Shown here piece by piece: positions 60,342 to 64,000 of a DNA stretch of 64,000 nt (position 1 is its first letter; the number at the start of each line of letters is the position of its first letter). Source of the stretch: Streptomyces malaysiensis subsp. samsunensis (GTDB lineage Bacteria; Actinomycetota; Actinomycetes; Streptomycetales; Streptomycetaceae); the NCBI RefSeq assembly GCF_024519315.1, contig NZ_JANIIC010000004.1, positions 248,001-312,000 of the forward strand. Reading direction: 5' to 3'. The notes beneath the pieces were generated by a model that searched no databases, was not told the DNA's origin, and worked only from the letters and a program-made list of their open reading frames with translations. A program made the position numbers and the translations under genes.

Positions 60342-61325
60342 ATGGCGAACGCACAACTCGAAGAGGCCCTCCGGCTGCTGGGGCTCGGTCACAGGGCGTG
60401 CCGGGTCTATCTGACCCTGCTGGACGTCGCCCCCGCTCCGCTGAGCGCGATCGGCGCGGCGGCCGGGCTGGGCGGGACCGAGCTCGCCGAGGCGTACGGC
60501 GAACTGGCCGCTGCCGGTCTGGCCAGTGCCGCGGCCGAGGACCGGGACGTGGTGGCCCCCGTGCCGCCCGCCGCCGGTCTGGAGATCCTCGCCCGGCACC
60601 GGGCGGCCGAGCTCGAAGAGTCGCGCATCGCCGTCGGAGGCGCGTTCGAGTTGTTCCGGCGCCAGCGGCTCGCCGCGTACAACGACGGCCTCGTCGAGGT
60701 CGTCACCGGCGAAGCCATCGGCCCGCGGATGCGCCTTGCGTGGACCAGCGCCCGCGAGCAGATCCGGCAGTTCGAGTCCCCGCCGTACACCCCGCTGGCC
60801 GGCGCCACCGAAGACGCTCTGGCGACGCTGGCCCGCGGGGTGACGCAACGCGTCGTCTACTCCCGGGAGTCATTGGAGTACCCCGGCCATCTGACGGATG
60901 CCATCGAACCCTGTATCGAGGCGGGCGAGCAGGCCAGGGTGCTGCCGTCGGTGCCGGTCAAGCTGCTGATCATCGACGAGGCGTATGCGCTGGTGTCGCT
61001 GTCGATCAAGGAAGCGGATGTGAACAACAGCATGCTGGTGGTGCAGCCGTGCGGCCTGCTCTCCGCGCTGACAGCCCTGTTCGAGCAGGCATGGCAGAAG
61101 GCCCTCCCTGTCCATGGCCTCGCCACCAGCCCCGTCGGCCTCGCACCTGCCGACCGTCGCCTGCTGCGCCTCCTCGCCGGCGGAGCGACCGACGACGTCA
61201 TCGCTCGCGAGCTCGGCATGAGCCGCCGCACGTTGTTCCGCCGCCTACAGATCCTGATGGCCCGCCTCGGCGCCGTGAACCGATTCCAGATGGCCCTACA
61301 GGCACAGCGCTTCGGCTGGCTGTGA
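60342..61325 (+). CDS. TrmB/LuxR-type regulator
   Basis: This 327-residue protein has a TrmB-like winged helix at the N-terminus (LRLLGLGHRACRVYLTLLDV, PLSAIGAAAGLGGTELAEAY). A C-terminal LuxR helix-turn-helix follows (LAPADRRLLRLLAGGATDDV, ARELGMSRRTLFRRLQILMA). The middle is an unassigned sensor region with VPVKLLIIDEAYALVSLSIK. This architecture is frequent in streptomycetes and its ligands are unknown. It is divergent from the M24 peptidase. Confidence 0.88.
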   Translation: MANAQLEEALRLLGLGHRACRVYLTLLDVAPAPLSAIGAAAGLGGTELAEAYGELAAAGLASAAAEDRDVVAPVPPAAGLEILARHRAAELEESRIAVGGAFELFRRQRLAAYNDGLVEVVTGEAIGPRMRLAWTSAREQIRQFESPPYTPLAGATEDALATLARGVTQRVVYSRESLEYPGHLTDAIEPCIEAGEQARVLPSVPVKLLIIDEAYALVSLSIKEADVNNSMLVVQPCGLLSALTALFEQAWQKALPVHGLATSPVGLAPADRRLLRLLAGGATDDVIARELGMSRRTLFRRLQILMARLGAVNRFQMALQAQRFGWL

Positions 61326-61384
61326 CCGGCGTCCACGTGGGTGTTGTCCGCAGACGGAGGGCTACCGGCGGGTCGACAACGAGA

Positions 61385-61867
61385 TCAGCCATGACCAGGG
61401 TGTGAAGCCAAAGCCGGCACGGGCAGTCCCGGAGTGCTCTTGACCGTCTTCATGGTGAACTGCGAGTTGGTTCGCGCCACTCCCGGCAGGCCGGTGAGTT
61501 GGGCCATGTAGAAGCGCTCGTACTTCTCGATGTCGGGTACGGCGACCCAGAGTACGTAGTCGGGCTGTCCGAACAGTCGCAGGCAGTGCACCACCTCATC
61601 GAGATCCGCGATGGCGGCCTCGAACGCCTCGATCGTGCTTCTGTCCTGCACCGCCATTTCCACATGCACGAGCACGTGGAACCCGCGGCCGATGGCGGCT
61701 GGATCGACCGACGCGTGGTAGCCCGTGATCACACCGCTGCTCTCCAGCTGTCGCACCCTGCGCAGGCACGGGGAGGGGGAGAGCCCTACGAGGTCGGCCA
61801 ACTCGGTGTTGGCGAGACGCCCGTCCGTCATCAGGTGCGCGAGAATTGCTCGATCTGTCTTATCCAT
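61385..61867 (-). CDS. Lrp/AsnC-family regulator
   Basis: This 160-residue single-domain Lrp protein has a winged helix (DKTDRAILAHLMTDGRLANT, LVGLSPSPCLRRVRQLESSG) and a RAM domain (VHVEMAVQDRSTIEAFEAAI, CLRLFGQPDYVLWVAVPDIE, LTGLPGVARTNSQFTMKTVK). It is divergent from the PLP decarboxylase gene and probably controls it in response to an amino acid. A direct repeat of GGCATC sits in the shared promoter region. Confidence 0.93.
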   Translation of the reverse strand: MDKTDRAILAHLMTDGRLANTELADLVGLSPSPCLRRVRQLESSGVITGYHASVDPAAIGRGFHVLVHVEMAVQDRSTIEAFEAAIADLDEVVHCLRLFGQPDYVLWVAVPDIEKYERFYMAQLTGLPGVARTNSQFTMKTVKSTPGLPVPALASHPGHG

Positions 61868-61899
61868 GGAATCTGATGCTAATGGGCAGTGCTCAATGA

Positions 61900-61914
61900 G
61901 GCATCTTTGGCATC
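61900..61914. promoter_or_regulatory. Direct repeat GGCATC-TTT-GGCATC in the lrp/decarboxylase gap
   Basis: Two identical 6-base half-sites are separated by TTT, 33 bp upstream of the Lrp start. It may be an Lrp site or a promoter element; the evidence is only the repeat itself. Confidence 0.35.
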
Positions 61915-61979
61915 CTGTGCGGCCCCTCCGTGGCTAGCATGACCTCACCGACATACCCGTCACATACCCGGAGACATCC

Positions 61980-63410
61980 ATGTCCGACCAGCCAATACTC
62001 GGTCTCGACAGGGCCGAGAGGGAAACCGCCTGCCGACTGCTGACCAGGTTCTTCGAGGACTACGAGCGGTCCATCCCCGAGCGCCCGCTGGTGCCCGAGG
62101 TCGACCGCGATGTCCTCACCGGCCTGCTGGCAGCCCCCTTCCCCGACAAGGGCCTCGGGGTCGAGGGTCTCTTCCAGGAGATCGACCAGAAGATCCTCCC
62201 GAACTCCACCACCGTGGCCCACCCGCGATTCCTCGCCTATGTGCTCGGTCCGCCCAACGGCATTGCGCCCTACGCCGAGGCCATCGCCGCGACCATCAAC
62301 CAGAACTGCAACTTCTGGCAGCTCTCGCCGGCCGCGAGCGTGGTCGAGCGGTCCGTGATCACCTGGCTGGGCGGGCTCTTCGGCTACGACGAGCGGGCGG
62401 GTGGCATTCTCACCGGCGGCGGTTCGATCGCGACCCTCAACGCACTGACCACGGCCCTGCACGCGCGCCGCCCCGGCTTCCGCGAACAGGGCCTCCAGAC
62501 CTCGACACCGCAGCTGGTGGTCTATACCTCTGCCGAGGCCCACCGGTGTGTCGACAAGGCCGCCGCTCTCCTGGGCATCGGCACGGACAACGTCCGCCAC
62601 ATCCCCACCGATGGCCGGTACCGCATGCGTGTCGAGGCACTGGAGGCGGCTGTCCGCGCAGACCGGGCGGCTGGTAGGGAACCGTTCTGCGTCGTCGCCA
62701 CCCCCGGGACGGTCACCAGCGGCTCCATCGACCCGATCGGCGACATCGCGGACGTGTGCGAGCGGGAGGAACTGTGGCTGCACCTCGACGGTGCGTATGG
62801 CGCGCTGTTCGTGTTGTCGGAACGCAAGCGCGAAGAATTCGCCGCCTGCGCCCGGGCGGACTCCATCGCCCTCGACCCGCACAAGCTGCTCTTCACCCCA
62901 CTCGAGGCAGGCTGTCTGCTGGTGCGGGACCGCGGCCTGCTGGCGAAGGCGTACGCCTTCTCCGCTTCGTACCTCACCGTCGAAGAGGACCCGCTGATGC
63001 TCGACTACATGGACTACGGCCCCCAGCTTTCCCGCAGCTTCAAGGCCCTCAAAGTCTGGAGCGCCTTGCGGACCTTCGGCGTCGACGCCTTCCGCCAGGC
63101 GGTGGATCATACCCTCGATCTCGCGCGATACATGGCCGATCTCATCGAGGCGACCCCGCGGCTGGAGCTCATGGCGCCTGTCTCCCTCACTGCCGTCTGC
63201 TTCCGGATCAAGGGCGCGTCCGAGGCGGATCACACCGCCGTACTCGCCGAGCTGATCGGTGAGGGCACCGCGCTCCTCGGCCCTGCCCACCTGGACGGCC
63301 GCCGGGGGATGCGGGCTTGCGTGACCAACTACCGCACCACTCGGGGCGACATCGAGCTGATCGTCGGCCGCCTGTCCGCCATCGCCCGCCGTCGTGGGTC
63401 CGTCGCCTGA
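61980..63410 (+). CDS. PLP-dependent group II amino-acid decarboxylase
   Basis: This 476-residue protein of the aromatic-L-amino-acid/glutamate decarboxylase fold has PRFLAYVLGPPNGIAPYAEA, GGILTGGGSIATLNALTTAL, the PLP-phosphate region VVATPGTVTSGSIDPIGDIA, LWLHLDGAYGALFVL and the Schiff-base Lys302 in DPHKLLFTP. Substrate could be an aromatic amino acid, aspartate or 2,4-diaminobutyrate; it cannot be decided here. It is divergent from an Lrp regulator, which fits amino-acid control. Confidence 0.92.
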   Translation: MSDQPILGLDRAERETACRLLTRFFEDYERSIPERPLVPEVDRDVLTGLLAAPFPDKGLGVEGLFQEIDQKILPNSTTVAHPRFLAYVLGPPNGIAPYAEAIAATINQNCNFWQLSPAASVVERSVITWLGGLFGYDERAGGILTGGGSIATLNALTTALHARRPGFREQGLQTSTPQLVVYTSAEAHRCVDKAAALLGIGTDNVRHIPTDGRYRMRVEALEAAVRADRAAGREPFCVVATPGTVTSGSIDPIGDIADVCEREELWLHLDGAYGALFVLSERKREEFAACARADSIALDPHKLLFTPLEAGCLLVRDRGLLAKAYAFSASYLTVEEDPLMLDYMDYGPQLSRSFKALKVWSALRTFGVDAFRQAVDHTLDLARYMADLIEATPRLELMAPVSLTAVCFRIKGASEADHTAVLAELIGEGTALLGPAHLDGRRGMRACVTNYRTTRGDIELIVGRLSAIARRRGSVA

Positions 63411-63603
63411 ACCCCCGACGAGGTCCTGTGGCAAGCGGTCCCCGGGTGTACCCCTGATCCCGCGCGGGGGATGCTCGATGCCCAACCTTTCGTACGCCGG
63501 AAGCAGTTGACGCGCGTAGCGTCGGGGCCTCACTCTGGGCGCGGCCGCTGTTCGCGTGGCGGCGTGTCACCACCATTCGAGTTCTACGGTCGGGGAGGCC
63601 GGA

Positions 63604-64000
63604 ATGCTCAGACGGACAGTACGAATGCTGATGTCTGTCATAGTCATGACAGGTGCCATGGTCGGGGTAAGCGCCACCTCGGGCACCGCGCACGCCGCCG
63701 GGTGCTACACCTGGAACCGCACCCTCTCCGAGGGCTCCTCCGGCGCCGATGTGACGCAGCTACAGATCCGCGTCGCCGGCTGGGTGACCTCGGGCGAGCG
63801 GCTCTCGTACGACGGCGTGTACGGCGCGCGGACCGCCGCCGCGGTCAAGAAGTTCCAGTCCGCGTACGGTCTGCCGGCCGACGGCGTCGCGGGCTCGCAG
63901 ACCTTCAGCAAGATCTACGCGCTCCAGGACGCCGACTGCACGCCGGTCCACTTCGCCTATTCCGAGCTGAACAAGTGCAACTCCGACTGGTCCGGCGGTG
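63604..64000 (+). CDS. Secreted peptidoglycan-binding protein, probably D-Ala-D-Ala carboxypeptidase (partial)
   Basis: This is the N-terminal 132 codons of a secreted protein. It has a signal peptide (MLRRTVRMLMSVIVMTGAMV, cleavage near AHA) followed by a PG_binding_1 domain (LSEGSSGADVTQLQIRVAGW, DGVYGARTAAAVKKFQSAYG, GVAGSQTFSKIYAL). The next segment HFAYSELNKCNSDWSGG resembles the start of M15-type zinc D-Ala-D-Ala carboxypeptidases. GGGAGG precedes the ATG. The catalytic part lies outside the window. Confidence 0.82.
   Translation, partial: MLRRTVRMLMSVIVMTGAMVGVSATSGTAHAAGCYTWNRTLSEGSSGADVTQLQIRVAGWVTSGERLSYDGVYGARTAAAVKKFQSAYGLPADGVAGSQTFSKIYALQDADCTPVHFAYSELNKCNSDWSGG

Overview
The window is very GC-rich actinobacterial DNA, most likely an accessory or chromosome-arm region of a Streptomyces. 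The signs are strong third-position G/C bias, many GTG starts, GTGA/ATGA-coupled operons, a CYP157-type P450, GAF-SpoIIE phosphatase and DUF6247 genes, and many one-component regulators. Nothing looks like housekeeping DNA.

Layout. (1) 1-6.9 kb: respiratory nitrate reductase narG-narH-narJ on the minus strand (narI would lie off the left edge), preceded by a TehA/SLAC1-type channel. A GAF-SpoIIE phosphatase and two DUF488 genes follow to 9.4 kb. (2) 9.6-22.7 kb: an aromatic ring-cleavage island with a flavin ring hydroxylase, two extradiol-dioxygenase-like proteins, two FAH-type hydrolases, an alcohol dehydrogenase, two amidohydrolases, a 4,5-dihydroxyphthalate-decarboxylase-like protein, an NTF2-like protein, an FAD-linked oxidase and an IclR regulator. 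Three related palindromes (about TTTCAnTGnnTGAAA) sit in its three main intergenic gaps. (3) 22.8-27.5 kb: a TetR regulator with two copies of a 22-bp operator, a short leader-like ORF, an unusual SDR, a second FAD-linked oxidase and an Nramp transporter. (4) 27.5-34.2 kb: an organosulfur or sulfonate-type ABC transporter with an FMN monooxygenase and a sulfurtransferase, divergent from a GntR regulator. An IS200/IS605-like right-end hairpin sits just before the GntR start. (5) 34.3-45.2 kb: a LacI-controlled operon (BtpA, PfkB kinase, sugar-type ABC transporter, phosphotriesterase-like hydrolase, ThuA-like protein, TenA) plus an M20 peptidase, a methyltransferase and a lipoprotein. (6) 45.7-52.5 kb: a CYP157-type P450 lacking the ExxR arginine, two secreted esterases of poly-/oligo-hydroxyalkanoate type, a small overlapping gene pair and a second P450. 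(7) 52.7-57.5 kb: a decayed biosynthetic locus in which most reading frames join the front of one gene to the back of an unrelated one. (8) 57.5-64 kb: Lrp/AsnC regulators, an M24 aminopeptidase, a TrmB/LuxR-like regulator, a PLP decarboxylase and the start of a secreted peptidoglycan-binding protein.

How the genes fit together. The ring-cleavage island can in principle hydroxylate, cleave and hydrolyse an aromatic substrate under IclR control, but the substrate is not evident. The LacI operon looks like uptake, phosphorylation and hydrolysis of a glycosylated or pyrimidine-linked compound. The GntR operon looks like sulfur scavenging. Start codons were chosen from ribosome-binding sites and overlaps seen in the sequence. 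Functions rest on motif and family recognition by eye, with no database search.
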